DNA of 64,000 nucleotides from Spinacia oleracea (taxonomy: Eukaryota > Streptophyta > Magnoliopsida > Caryophyllales > Amaranthaceae). The notes under the pieces are model-generated. The model ran no database searches and was not told the DNA's origin. It worked only from the letters and a program-made list of their open reading frames with translations. Positions within the stretch are counted from its first letter, which is position 1. Each line of letters starts with the position of its first letter. The stretch is from assembly GCF_020520425.1 (NCBI RefSeq), contig NC_079492.1:38133542-38197541 (forward strand). The letters run 5' to 3'. A program made the position numbers and the translations under genes. Of this stretch, positions 19,782-31,690 are shown piece by piece.

Positions 19782-22700
19782 TTAGGTACCCCTTCGCACA
19801 AGGGTGTAGCCTAAGTAGTCACTCTGTACAATTTCGTCTAACTTGGGGCTGGAGTTCGGGGAAATACACATAGGATTACAAATAAGATGACCTACATTAG
19901 CAATCCAATCTGCTGCTCTGTTTGCTTCTCTGTATATGTGATTGATGTGAGCTGAGTCAAACAGCTGAAGGAGAATCTTGCTGTCATGAATAATGTTTTG
20001 CAGTTTCCAAGGGGGCTTCCAAGTACCTTTTAAAGAGTTAATCACTAGTAGATTATCTCCTTCGATGTGAATATCCTTTATACCTAGTCTTATTGCTTCT
20101 TGGATTCCTTTGTGAAGGGCCAGGGCTTCGGCCATATAGACTTGAGAGTTGCCGAAGTTGAAAGCCTTAGCCTCGATAGCAGTCCCGGTGCTGTTTCTGA
20201 TAATGATTCCTCCTGCTGCTGACGAAGATTTGCGAGAACCATCGAAATTTAGTTTGAAGGCGCCCGTGGGGGGCGGAAACCACCTCACAAGGATGGTGGT
20301 AGAAGTGGATGATTGGTTAGGAGTAGATGAATGAGTGGTGAAATGGGTACCTCTAAGTTGATGAGAGTCAATAAGGAGTCTGAGTTCCCATTCTTTAAAG
20401 GTATTGAGGGCTCTGAAGAAACAGCGGCAAGTAGAGACCTTCGTGTTGGAGAAAACTAAGGCATTACGTTCCTTCCAAATAATCCAGCATAGGTTAATGA
20501 ATTTGCGAAGAGCAACCTGGTTTCGTCTGAGGTAGTCTAGGGTTTTGAAAAAATCGGTCATAGGGAAGGTGAATTCTAGCCAGTTTTTAGTGAGTCTGTG
20601 AGTCCAAACATTTTTTGAGTGTTCACAATGGAGGAATAGGTGATCTAAGTTTTCGCTAGCTTGATGACATCTTGGGCAGCAATTTGTAGGAATGATTTTC
20701 CTATGGAAAAGCGTTTCTTTGGTTGGGAGGCTTTTATGACTGATTTGCCAAAGGAAAAATTTCAGTTTCGGAGCTATATTAAGCTTCCAGATCCATCTAA
20801 ACTTCCATTTGTCGTCAGTTTTGGGGAGGTCGTGAGCAAGCCAGGTTGCAGATTTAACTGAAAAGTCCCCAGAATTTGTGTAGCCCCAGATGGGAATGTC
20901 CTGTAGGTTGTTGACAGGAATAGGAATTCCTCTAATCAATTGGACCGCATCAGGAGGAAGAACTGAATATAACTTTGCAATATCCCAGTTTTTAGTCTCG
21001 TCAATGAAAAAGCTTACAGTCTTACTATTGTCAATAAGATTCGTAGATATACCCGGAAACTCAGCCAAGGCGTATTGACCAATCCAATTGTCTTTCCAAA
21101 AATTAATGGTGTTTCCATTCCCTAGTTTCCACCTTATACCTTTTCTAAGAATTTCTCTTTGGTTAAGAATACTGGAACAGATAGGCGAGTCTCTAGATTT
21201 CTTTTTTGCTGAGAAAAAATTGTTATTTTGGAGATATTTCTTACGCATAATTTTAGCCCACATATTATCTTCGTCTATTAGGACTTTCCAACCAAGTTTA
21301 GCTATGAAGGCTCTATTTAGCGGATAAGTTCTTCGTAGGCCGAGACCCCCTTGCTCCTTGGGTTGACAGACTTTTTTCCAGGCGATTAGAGGGAGTGCAT
21401 TCCCTGTTCTGTTTTGGTTCCAAAAGAATTGACGGTGAAAAACATCCATTTGATGACATAGCTTTTGCGGAATCAGGAAGGAGGAGTAGATGTAGGCTGG
21501 AAGCGACTCGAGGTTACTCTGAATGAGAGTCATTCTTCCTGCTTTAGACAGAAAATTGGCCTGCCATGAGTTGATGCGGTTTTCGTTTTTTTGCAGAATG
21601 CGTTGATAGTCTGCTCTGGTGGGGGTGAATCCCGAGAAGTGGGCGCCCAGGTATCTACCCAGCGACATGGATTTTGTCATGTTGAATATGCTAGCAAGAG
21701 AGTCTCTCTTTGAATGAGTGATATTCTTTGAGAAAATAATAGCCGATTTATGGAAGTTGACGAGTTGTCCCGAGAGTTGACAGATATCAGTAATGATTTT
21801 TAGAAGGTTATGGCAAGCAGAGTTTGTGGCTTTACAAAGGAGTAGACTGTCGTCTGCGAACATAAGACATGGAATTTTAGCGGTCTGCGGAGCAATTTTA
21901 AACCCCAGTCCCTGGCTGGGCCTCGCACTAGCATTGTTAAGCATAATTATAAAGACTTCCATACAGATGATGAAGAGATACGGCGAAAGAGGGTCGCCTT
22001 GTCTTAAGCCCCTAGATGGGGTAAAAAACTTGGTCGTCTCGTTATTAACTTTAAGGGAGTAAGATACTGTTGTGACCGTTGCTTTAACCCAGTTGATCCA
22101 GGTTGTCGGGAATCCCAATTTGTCTAGAACTGCCCATAGGAAGTCCCATTCTATCCTATCGTAGGCTTTTTCCATATCTAGCTTAAGCGCACACCAGCCA
22201 GTTTTCGATTTTGATTTTTTAAAAACATTCAGAATTTCTTGCACCAGCAGGAGGTTATCGTGAATTGATCTACCAAGGGTGAAGGCATTTTGAAAGGGGC
22301 TAATGTGTTTCTTAAGAAAAGGGCTTAGCCTAGTGACTAGGAGTTTAGAGATAGCCTTATAGATCGTACTACAAAGACTGATTGGCCTAAAGTGGTTGGG
22401 ATTCTCAGGATTGTCATTTTTAGGGATAAGGGCTATCAGTGTGTGATTAAGAAAAGGCGGTAGATGACCATGAGAGAAAAAACTCTTGATCGCTAAAGAG
22501 ATCTCTGGCCCAATAGTTTTCCAGTAAGTTTGGTAGAATTTCGGACCAACCCCGTCTGATCCTGGAGCCTTAAGTGGATTCATACTGAAGAAACTCTCCT
22601 TGATTTCATCATCAGAGAAGGGGGAAACTAGATTTTCACTCTCTGCACTAGTAACTAATTGTGGCAGAAAATCCCGATTAAAAGTCCTACCATTTTGGAC

Positions 22701-23927
22701 GGAGGACTTAAACCTGTTTTTAAAAGATTCGTAAAGAATTTTTTGAACATTTTCCTAACCTTCTTCCCATGCATTGTCCTCATTTTTTAGTCTGTAGATA
22801 TGATTTGTAGCCGCTCTATGCTTCATAATCTGATGGAAAAATCTGGTGTTCCTGTCGCCTTGGTTAAGCCAGGTTTTCTTTGCTGCGCTTTTCCAGGCAT
22901 ACTGTCTATGAATAAGAATTCTTTCTCGTTGCTTTAGCATTCTGAGAAGGTGATTTTTCCATATAGGGTTGAAAGGTTGTGAAATCAGTTTATCTTCCAA
23001 TTCTTGGATTTTATCTGCGTTTGCTTTAAGTTGCATGGTTTTATGGGAAAATCTTTCCTTGGCCCATAATTTTAGGTCATCTTTAATACTGGAGAGTTTG
23101 GTTCTTATTCTAAAGAATCTCGAACCTTGAATATTTGAGTTCCACTTTTGTTTAACAATTTTAGTTGGTTCTTCATACAGAGTCCACGAGTTCTGGAATC
23201 TGCAGATTCTGTTAGACGGTAACGCCTCTGAGTTTGTGTCGAAGAACATGGGGGCGTGGTCTGAGCTCGTGAAGGTACCATACTTTATAAAAGCATTCGG
23301 GAATTCGTGGGCGAAGCTAGTGCTAGCAATGGCTCGATCTAGTCGTTGATATAATCCTGGGTGGGATTGGGATTTCCAGGAGAAAGACTGTTGCAGACAA
23401 GCGATGTCTGTAGCATTGATCCTATTGATAAATCTGGGAAGTCTTTGACATTGGTTTTGAGTGACAGGGTTACCCCCGAGCTTATCTGAAGGTTGTAAAA
23501 GTTCGTTGAAATCGCCGACTAGAATCCAAGGGGTGTGGATATTTTCGTAAAAAGTAGACATTGACTCCCAGAAATGGTCTTTGTTTGGGTTTTGAGCGGG
23601 GAAGTATGCCCCTGATACTAGAATCTGGTCGTTAGTTGGTTTATATAATACGTTAAGGTGAGCACACCGATCCACAAGCGTGTAGTTTTGAACCAGAATT
23701 GAGTCGTTATTCCAGAAGACCCAAAGTCCACCACTATGCCCCATAGGGTTGATAATTATATGCTTTTGGAAACGAAAACCTCTGATTACATTTCTACTAG
23801 TGGAATTAGTCGTCATAGTTTCAAGAATGAATAAAATGTCTGGTTTAAAGGTGGTGATGTAGTGGTTGATATCACCAATTGCTTGGAGTTTTTTACCTCC
23901 TTGAATATTCCATGTGAGAATTTTCAT
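19782..23927 (-). pseudogene. LINE ORF2: endonuclease, reverse transcriptase, RNase H (one in-frame stop)
   Basis: A 1381-codon frame, open except for a TAG at 22757-22755 (codon 391). It begins MKILTWNIQGG, the usual start of the APE-like endonuclease, which shows WN, FILET, VGDFNE and SDHAP. The reverse transcriptase shows LKAPGSDG, KLDMEKAYDRIEW, GLRQGDPLSPYLF and FADD (near codon 690). Then come a zinc-binding zf-RVT region (CPRCHQ...HLFLHC) and a C-terminal archaeal-type RNase H (NFDGSRK, AEALAL, EGDNLL, NRAADW). The stop falls between endonuclease and polymerase, so no full protein can form without readthrough. The frame is otherwise kept, so the stop is recent. Confidence 0.9.
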
Positions 23928-24843
23928 AATTATGAATTAGCACAAATAAGAGGCCTTTAGCCCATATGTTTCAAAGCGGAACAAAGTCCGGTTCCAGTTA
24001 GCCCAAGCAATGGAGGCTAAGATCAAACGAATTAAAGCAACAACTTTGTACTGAAAAGGAAAGCTTATTACATAAACAAAGTTTAGAGGAACATCATTGA
24101 CATTCCAGGAGAAGGAGCAAAAAATGTTCGAAGTCCAGGAGTGGAAACGCCATACTTGTGCATTGAAGGTATGAGTAAAATACCAACTGAGAAGACAAAA
24201 ACAGAATTGAAAGTTAGCCAGAAGTTACTAAACAACATTTGAAAAGTTGACCAAGACACCAAGTAAAGGAACCAAATTGACATGTGGAGGTGATGGTTAT
24301 TTAGAACAAAAAGGTCCTCAGGTAGGAAACATGCAATGTTTCTTACTACATCATAGGAGATGAACCAATGGCTATCTTTGGACTCAACCAAAAGGCACCA
24401 AGCAAAGAGCTTCCTGAAACTTAGGTTCCTCCATTTGAAAGGGAACCAAGAGGTGGTCCAAAGTCTAACCTTGATTCTGATCAAGGCAAAAGAACTGTTC
24501 CACAGTTTAAAGTCCAAGATAACATGAAGCCAAGGCAAACAACGAAATAAAGATAGCCAACTAAGATCAAAAGCCATTAAAGTCAAAATATCATTAATAT
24601 TATAATTAGGCACAATGCAAGATTGCTGAAGCTGATTAACTACAGTAGTAGTATGCCTAGCTAAGAAGCTACCTACAGGTTTACAAAAGCAGAAAAAAAA
24701 GAACCTGTAGGAGAAAATAAACCAGCTGAACAAGCTAAGCATATCACTACTAAACCCTAAAGGCATAACTACCGGTAAAAACTGGTCAAAAAGATGTGTT
24801 GAGATATTTAACATCCAAAAAGTAGTAGAAGGAGACACACAAG

Positions 24844-26262
24844 TCAACCAGCAAAAGGAGAAGGAGAGAGATCACCATCACCTCTCTTCCTTCTCTTAGA
24901 GTTCTCAGTTTCCATGGGAGGAGCGCAGTCAGAAAAAATCGGGTCATTCTCATCAAAACCATCACCATCACAAATCTCCAAGTCCATATCAAGCTCATCA
25001 TCCCCCTGAACATCCTTGACACCAAGTGGAGCAAGCTCCAGTGGGTCAAAATCCGGCAGAATATCCTCATAGGGTTGAACTGCAGGAGGATTGAGAGTAA
25101 TGGTGTCTCCAGTAGACACTTGGAAATCCTGTAGACCCTGAAAGCTGTTGGCAAGGGGAATGACAGGCAAACCAGCACCCAACCCATGAGAAGGGGAGTG
25201 TAAAGGTCTAGTCTGGACAGGAGGAGGATGATGATAAGGCTTGGCATGGGACTTCCTTGTATTACTCCTGGGTTTGGCTCTTCTTCTTGGCACCACAGCC
25301 AGCCAGTCAGAAGGAGTGGCTTGCCCTCCACTATCCCCAGGCATCCCCATGGACAGTTTAGCCTCGTTCAGTTGAGCCACAACCAGCTTAAGACAGGGAG
25401 GAGGCCTCTTAGGACAAGCATTCAGAAAGTGGTTTGGATCACCACAGAGAGGGCAAACCTCCCAAACACCTTCATAAGACAGAAATTACTCATGGATATC
25501 ATAACCAAAGTTAAGAGTGATAGACCTAGGCACAGGCTTGGTTATATTAAGGTTGAGACAAACTCTAGCAAACTGTCCCTTTTCAGTGTTTTCAGAAGTG
25601 AATTTGTCAAGTTTGATGGGTTGACCTACACAACTGGAAATCTGGTTTAGGTAGTGCCAAGTCCAGTACTCAGTAGGGAGAAAGGGGATTTTCACCCATT
25701 GATCCACATGGGTAATGGAGCTAAACTGAGCTTTGAAGGAGGCTCTCCAAGGCAAGAGAACAAAATTAAGACCCTGCACAAACCAAGGTCTACCCTCCCA
25801 AACCTCATCCTTGTCATGGGGGTTAGAAAATTTGATGAGAAACCAACCATTCCGAATGAACCTAAGAGAAACCTCACCCCTCAAAAAAGACCAGTCTTTC
25901 TTCATCCTAGCTATAACAGCAGCTTGTGGCACAAATTACCCCCATACTTTCCGAAACAGACAGGATGCTTCCATAAGCTTGACTTGCTCATTGTCAAGTT
26001 TAGGGGCATCTAAGGTGATGGTGGCACTATTCGAACCAGGAACCTGTGGTGCATTACTGTGTGAACTGTCCTTAGGTGGGGGATTGGAATCATGATTAAG
26101 ACTGCTACCTCCCAAGAGAAAGGAGCTATGGGTGGGGTGGCTGAAGAAGCTGGAAGAACCTGGATCACTAGGTAAGCTGGTAGGTTGAGATTCATTGGAA
26201 ACTGGAGAAGGGTTCTTCTTAAGAAGTGAGGCATAGCTAGGCACTACAGGGTTGTTAGACAT
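24844..26262 (-). pseudogene. LINE ORF1, nucleic-acid-binding gag-like protein (two in-frame stops)
   Basis: I start it at MSNNPVVPSYASLL (26262). All three open pieces share one frame and are parted by TAA at 25938-25936 and TAA at 25488-25486. The middle piece has a DUF4283-type domain (WSFLRGEVSLRFIRNGWFLI, then GRPWFV). After the second stop a CCHC knuckle reads CPLCGDPNHFLNACP (about 25400-25460). The tail is Pro- and acidic-rich. In plant L1 elements ORF1 coats the RNA. A longer upstream extension of the frame to 27147 is low-complexity 5' leader. Confidence 0.8.
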
Positions 26263-27298
26263 TAAAACCCAAAGACTAGGACTGGAACTGGGAATTTTCA
26301 CTAAAATTGGGAAGTTTAACCTTGCAAACACACAAGAAGAAAAGACAGAGCTAATTTGATGAAGACTGAAAAACGTGGAGAAGGTGCTACTACTGAAGAA
26401 AAAAGACCAGTATTTATAGGCTTGAGTTAAAGACTTAAGAATACTAATGGTTGCAAGAAAAAACCACATAAGATTGAAAACAACCACAGAAGGATCTAGA
26501 AAGCCAGAAATAAATTGCAACAACTGAGTAATCATCACACAGCTAAAATCGAAACACAACCCAACAAAATGCAAGCATTGAAAAAACGCGAACCCAAGTA
26601 ATAAATGACAGAATTGGAGTGAAAAGGCAAAGAAGAGTATAGAGAAGGACTTCCCTGCGACATTTTTTGGAAATAGAAGAAATCTTATTGCTCCTGCAAA
26701 TGGATAAGCTCCTCCATTGGCCCAAACAGGACGGTAAAAATGTATTAGTGGAGTAAAACCTTTAATTAACCCCATTAAACCATCATTATTGTTGAAAAAC
26801 CCAAGATCTAGTGACTCAGCATCAATCTCCACCTTTGGATCAATCTTGCCTTGCTGATGAAGGCAATCTGAAGGACGGGAAAGAGGAAGTTCACCTCGAT
26901 ACAAACGAGGCACCAATCTGCTGCCAAGGAAGCTATAATTACCCCTATTAAGGCTTAGTCTAGAGATTTTTTGGAGAATCTCTTTCCGGTAAGAGGACAA
27001 GGAGGAAGACGAAGAGTTTTGCAAGGCAAAACTTAGATCTGTGAACAAATTGAGCTTGTGAAGGGGGCTAGACCAACTTAGGGTTTTCACTCTCTCTCTA
27101 GAAAACTTAGGCCTCTCATGTTTCTTTTTTTTTCTCGCTCTTTTCATTGTGCGTAGTGTGGAGTATAAAACGTTATGATCGAGCAGAATATACTCGTACT
27201 TATAATTAGCTTGTACTCCGTACTATGTATATAGTTGGACTTACCAGATGGATGTCGAACATTAAGATATCTTGTTAGCCCACACCATAATATTTCAT

Positions 27299-27367
27299 AA
27301 TACACAAGATATATACTTTTACGAAAATAAGATGAACTAAACAGGGCCAAATACACAAGGTATATAC
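27299..27367. repeat. Direct duplication flanking the LINE
   Basis: 27318-27366 repeats 19693-19740 with two mismatches (TTTACGAAAATAAGATGAAC at the start), and 27299-27315 repeats 19725-19741 exactly. The simplest reading is that the LINE landed in one of two tandem copies of a roughly 52-bp sequence, making a 17-bp duplication. Confidence 0.6.
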
Positions 27368-27617
27368 TTTTTAAAATTAATCCGGAGCTCATTAGTCAAA
27401 TTATAAATTTAAAATTTTTGGCGTTTAAGAGTGCAAAGTTAAAATGCACTTTGAGTCTTTGACAAAGGCCTCCCACTGGCTTTTCGCCACAAGCCAAAAG
27501 GGAAAGCGTAAGAAAAGTTGGGAATGTTTTGGAAGTTGTAGGTGGTTTATTACTTTATTTGACCAACAATATGTAGGACTTTCTGGGTTTTCTTGTACGG
27601 AGTAGAAAATATAACAC

Positions 27618-27623
27618 AAAAAA
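27618..27623 (-). terminator. RNA polymerase III terminator
   Basis: TTTTTT on the minus strand, seven bases past the tRNA 3' end. Confidence 0.7.
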
Positions 27624-27629
27624 TAATTA

Positions 27630-27700
27630 TGCACCAGCCGGGAATCGAACCCGGGTCTGTACCGTGGCAGGGTACTATTCTACCACTAGACCACTGGTGC
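27630..27700 (-). tRNA. tRNA-Gly (GCC)
   Basis: A 71-nt cloverleaf: acceptor arms GCACCAG/CTGGTGC, A box TGGTCTAGTGG, anticodon loop CTGCCAC with anticodon GCC, T arm CCGGGTTCGATTCCCGG, and A as discriminator base. There is no intron. Upstream on the minus strand are a TATA-like CATATAAAC and the CAA motif that plant tRNA genes use (ACAAATGA just before the gene). A T6 terminator follows. It reads GGC and GGU codons. It appears intact and is the only clear host gene in the window, 115 bp from the start of the transposon nest. Confidence 0.97.
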
Positions 27701-28490
27701 TCATTTGTTTATATGATCACAATCAAGAGTATTTATAATCTTGTTAAAGAAAAGTCAAATATGACGATAGAACTGAATACGATAATACGAGTATATCACA
27801 TTTATATCTATGTACTTCCTCTATTCTTATTTGGACAAATTGTTTTTTACCACCTAAAAAAATCAAAAAATTGTTTTTTACCACCTATAAAATTAAATAT
27901 AACGCCCCGACCTCTAATTCACTTATTAAGGAATACTTAGCAGTGAAAACATCCTTATTCGGTCGGGACATTACTGCCGTAACTCCCTCTTGGGAATTAC
28001 AAGACAACCATCATAATAATTACTATTAATTCTCCAAATAACATAATAATCCTTTTTAATTCCCTAAGAAAAGTACGTAATTTAATCAAGAATCTTTACT
28101 TAAACTTGTTACAACTTAACAATAACTTAGGTGAACAGTGCTATAGTGAAATCCTCGCTACTACTCATTTCCGTGGTCCCCAGCAGTACCTAAAACAGAA
28201 AACAAAACGGTGAGCCGAAAACTCAGTAACGAGTTACCCTATCATCGTAACATCATTTCAATTCATTTTATTTAATAAACAAGGAGAATAGAATATAGTA
28301 AAACGTTTAATAAATCATCATTTCATAAGCATCATTTCGGGAACATCATTTCAGGAACATCATTCTTTTACCTTTTTCCTTTTTAATAGTATTATTCTGG
28401 TCGTCGGAACTTTATAGGAAAACATGGTAGGACGTCTCCTACGAACAGGGGAAGTCAGTGCTTCGTAACAGGGGGAGTCAGTGCTCCATA

Positions 28491-28790
28491 CACTAGAGGA
28501 AAAAACCTTATAGGTTGCCCTTAAAATAGGCTTATAGGTTGCCAATTGCAAGGGCAACATATGGGGGGGGGGGGGGGTCACTTTTGTGAAATTATCAAAG
28601 GTGCCATTAACAAGGGCAACTTATAATCTTATAAGTTGCCCTTGTTTGCAACAAGGGCAACTTATGTGAAACTTGTATACAAGGGCAACTTATAAGCTTC
28701 ACATAAGTTGCTCTTGTTTGAAACAAGGGCAACTTATAAGCTGCACATAAGTTGCTCTTGTTGCAAACAAGGACAACTTTTGAGTTTTTT
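28491..28790. repeat. CACTA sub-terminal repeats
   Basis: At least ten copies of AAGGGCAACTTAT or its reverse complement ATAAGTTGCCCTT, many paired as inverted repeats (for example 28611-28645). Such motifs are binding sites for the accessory TNPA protein in En/Spm. The right end has only a few (AAGGGCAAC near 59714), so the two ends are unequal. Confidence 0.75.
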
Positions 28791-29229
28791 TTTTTTTTAA
28801 AAAAAAAAAACCTGCAATATAATTCCTGATATTTTGCAATATAAAATTCTGCATTATAATTTATAGAATACTGTTTCACCAAACATCATCTTGACATTCC
28901 TCAAAAATGATATAAATTTCAAATTTCCAATAATATTTCCGAATTAATTCAAATGTAATTAATTAAATCGATAAATAACAAAATAATGTAAGAGTCACGA
29001 ATAACTACAAGCCTGCTCTAATTATTACACTGAGGGTAATTCACAATCGTTGAAGTAAGTAGCCCACTTGTCTCGAACTTCATCCAACTCCTCTTTGGTG
29101 AAGGGCCCCTCCCTTGGAGTTGTGAAAACTTTTAAAAGAACAACGTACATGCAAACCAATAAATTAAATTAAGTTTCATATGCGAAAACAGAAATTATAT
29201 TGGTCGCGAAAACAACTTTCTGAGTGTAC

Positions 29230-31080
29230 TAAGATTCATTTCAAGTTCTTTATGCAATTCTAAGGCTCACTTAGCTCGATATAGATCATATTTGGCCAAA
29301 AATGGCATTTTCGATCTCAAATATCAAAAAATGAACCTAAGTACACTTTTAAAATCTTTTCCATGATTTATATGATTAGTTATATGTTTATAAGACTCAT
29401 TTCAAGTTCGTTATGCACGCTTATGGGTCATTTGGGTCGATATAGGTCATTTATGGCCAAAAATGGCATTTTCGATACCAACTACCAACAAACGAACTAT
29501 TTCCACATTCTAACCCTTTTTCATGATTCATATGATTAGTTATATGTTTATGAAACTCATTTGAAGTTCGTTATGCAAGCCTAAGGGTCATTTGGGTCGA
29601 TATAGGCCATTTATGGCAAAAAATGTCATTTTCGAAACCAACTACCAACAAACAAACCTATTTCCACATTCTAACCCTTTTTCATGATTCATATGATTAG
29701 TTATATGATTATAAGACTCATTTCATGTTCTTTATGCACGCCTATGGGTCGTTTGGGTCAATATAGGTCATTTATGGCCAAAAATGGCATTTTCGAACCC
29801 AACTACCAACAAACGAACCTATTTCCATATTCTAAACATTTTTCATGATTTATATGATTAGGCATATGTTTATAAGACTCATTTCAAGTTCGTTATGCAC
29901 ATCTAAGGGTCATTTGGGTCGATATAGGTCATTTATGGCAAAAAATGGCATTTTCGATCCCAACTACCAACAAACGAACTTATATCCACATTCTAAACCT
30001 TTTTCATGATTTATATGATTAGTTATATGATTATAAGACTCATTTCAAGTTCATTATGCACGCCTAAGGGTCATTTGGGTCGATATAAGTCATTTATGGC
30101 CAAAAATGCCATTTTCGATCCCAACTACCAACAAACAAACTAATATCCACATTCTAAACCTTTTTCATGATTTATATGATTAGTTATATGATTATAAGAC
30201 TCATTTGAAGTTCATTATGCATGCCTAAGGGTCATTTGGGTACGTCGATATAAGTCATTTATGGCCAAAAATGGCATTTTCGATCCCAACTACCAACAAA
30301 CGAACTTATATCCACATTCTAAACCTTTTCATGATTTATATGATTAGTTATATGATTATAAGACTCATTTCAAGTTCGTTATGCACGCCTAGGGGTCATT
30401 TGGGTCGATATAGGTCATTTATGGTCAAAAATGACATTTTCAATCCCAACTACCAACAAATGAACCTATTTCCATATTCTAAACGTTTTTCATGATTCAT
30501 ATGATTAGTTATATGTTTATAAGACTCATTTTAAGTTCGTTATGCACGCCTATGGATCATTTGGGTCGATATAGTTCATTTACGGCCAAAAATGGCATTT
30601 TCGAACCCAACTACCAACAAACGAACCTATTTCCATATTCTAAACATTTTTCATGATTTATATGATTAGTCATATAATTATAAGACTCATTTCAAGTTCG
30701 TTATGCACGCCTAAGGGTCATTTGGGTGGATATAGGTCATTTATGGCCTAAAATGGCATTTTCGATCCCAACTACCAACAAACGAACTTATATCCACATT
30801 CTAAACCTTTTTCATGATTTATATGATTAGTTATATGATTATAAGACTCATTTCGAGTTCGTTATGCACGCCTAAGGGTCATTTGGGTCGATATAGGTCA
30901 TTTATGGTCAAAAATGGCATTTTCAATCCCAACTACCAACAAATGAACCAAATGACACCTTCTAAAACTTTTTTATGTTTCATATGCTTAGTTAGAGTTT
31001 ACTAAGATTCATTTCAAGTTCTTTATGCACACATAAGGCCTATTTCGGATGATATAGGTCATATTTGTCCCAAAATGACA
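29230..31080. repeat. 161-bp tandem array in CACTA
   Basis: About 11 units. The word TTCAAGTTCGTTATGCA recurs at 29401, 29561, 29722, 29883 and 30044, giving a period of 160-161 bp. Each unit has GGTCATTTATGGCCAAAAAT and CCAACTACCAACAAACGAAC. Single diverged units lie at 31915-31985 and 53690-53880, also inside the CACTA element. Confidence 0.9.
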
Positions 31081-31185
31081 TTTTTGACGGTTCATGCCAA
31101 TTATAGGCGAATAGTTAACATGTATAGTCCCGAGCATATATTCCCGAGCCTTTTCATTAAAAGATAGCAATATAACATCTAATAT

Positions 31186-31690
31186 TTGAACAGATCAGAA
31201 ACTGATCAGTTCAGCTGCAGATTAGCAGCAACAGATCAGCAGCTGAACTGATCAGTTTCTGATCTGTTCAGTTGGAGATCAGTAGCAGCAGATCAGTTGC
31301 TGAACAGATCAGAAACTGATCAGTTCAGCTGCAGATCAGCAGTAGCAGATCAGCAGCTGAACTGATCAGTTTCTGATCTGTTGAGTTGCAGATCAGCAGC
31401 AGCAGATCAGCTGCTGAACAGATCAGAAACTGATCAGTTCAGCTGCAGATCAGCAGCAGCAGATCAGCAGCTGAACTGATCAGTTTCTGATCTGTTCAGT
31501 TGCAGATGAGCAGTAGCAGATCAGCTGCTGAACAGATGAGAAACTGATCAGTTCAACTGCAGATCAGCAGCTCAACTGATCAGTTTCTGATCTGTTCAGC
31601 AGCTAATCTGCTGCTGCTGATCTGCAACTGTGCAGATCAGAAACTGATCTGTTCATCGGTGCAGATCAGAAACTGATCTGTTGTGACAGG
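31186..31690. repeat. GATC-rich palindromic repeat block 1
   Basis: The block is built from a few words, mainly AGATCAGAAACTGATCAGTT, CAGCTGCAGATCAGCAGCAG and their reverse complements, which alternate so that the block reads nearly the same on both strands over units of about 80 bp. It has many CTGATC, GATC and CTGCAG sites. About 70 bp before it (GTATAGTCCCGAGCATATAT) are repeated before block 2. Confidence 0.9.

Larger units (their letters stand above)
19742..27298 (-). mobile_element. L1-type LINE (non-LTR retrotransposon), full length but mutated
   Basis: A minus-strand LINE of about 7.6 kb. A 17-bp duplication AATACACAAGATATATA flanks it (19725-19741 and 27299-27315). The 3' tail on the left is AAAAAAA followed by a TA run. 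The 5' boundary is the weaker end: sequence from about 27150 to 27298 looks less like LINE, so the true 5' end may lie inside and the repeat at 27299 could be a chance result of a pre-existing tandem duplication. ORF1 lies upstream, ORF2 downstream, with a 916-bp spacer without a convincing gene. It cannot make full proteins because of three in-frame stops. Confidence 0.85.

Noticed and set aside
24083..24847. 254-codon minus-strand frame between LINE ORF1 and ORF2
   Set aside because: Hydrophobic, low-complexity translation without domain; lies in the spacer between the two LINE genes.
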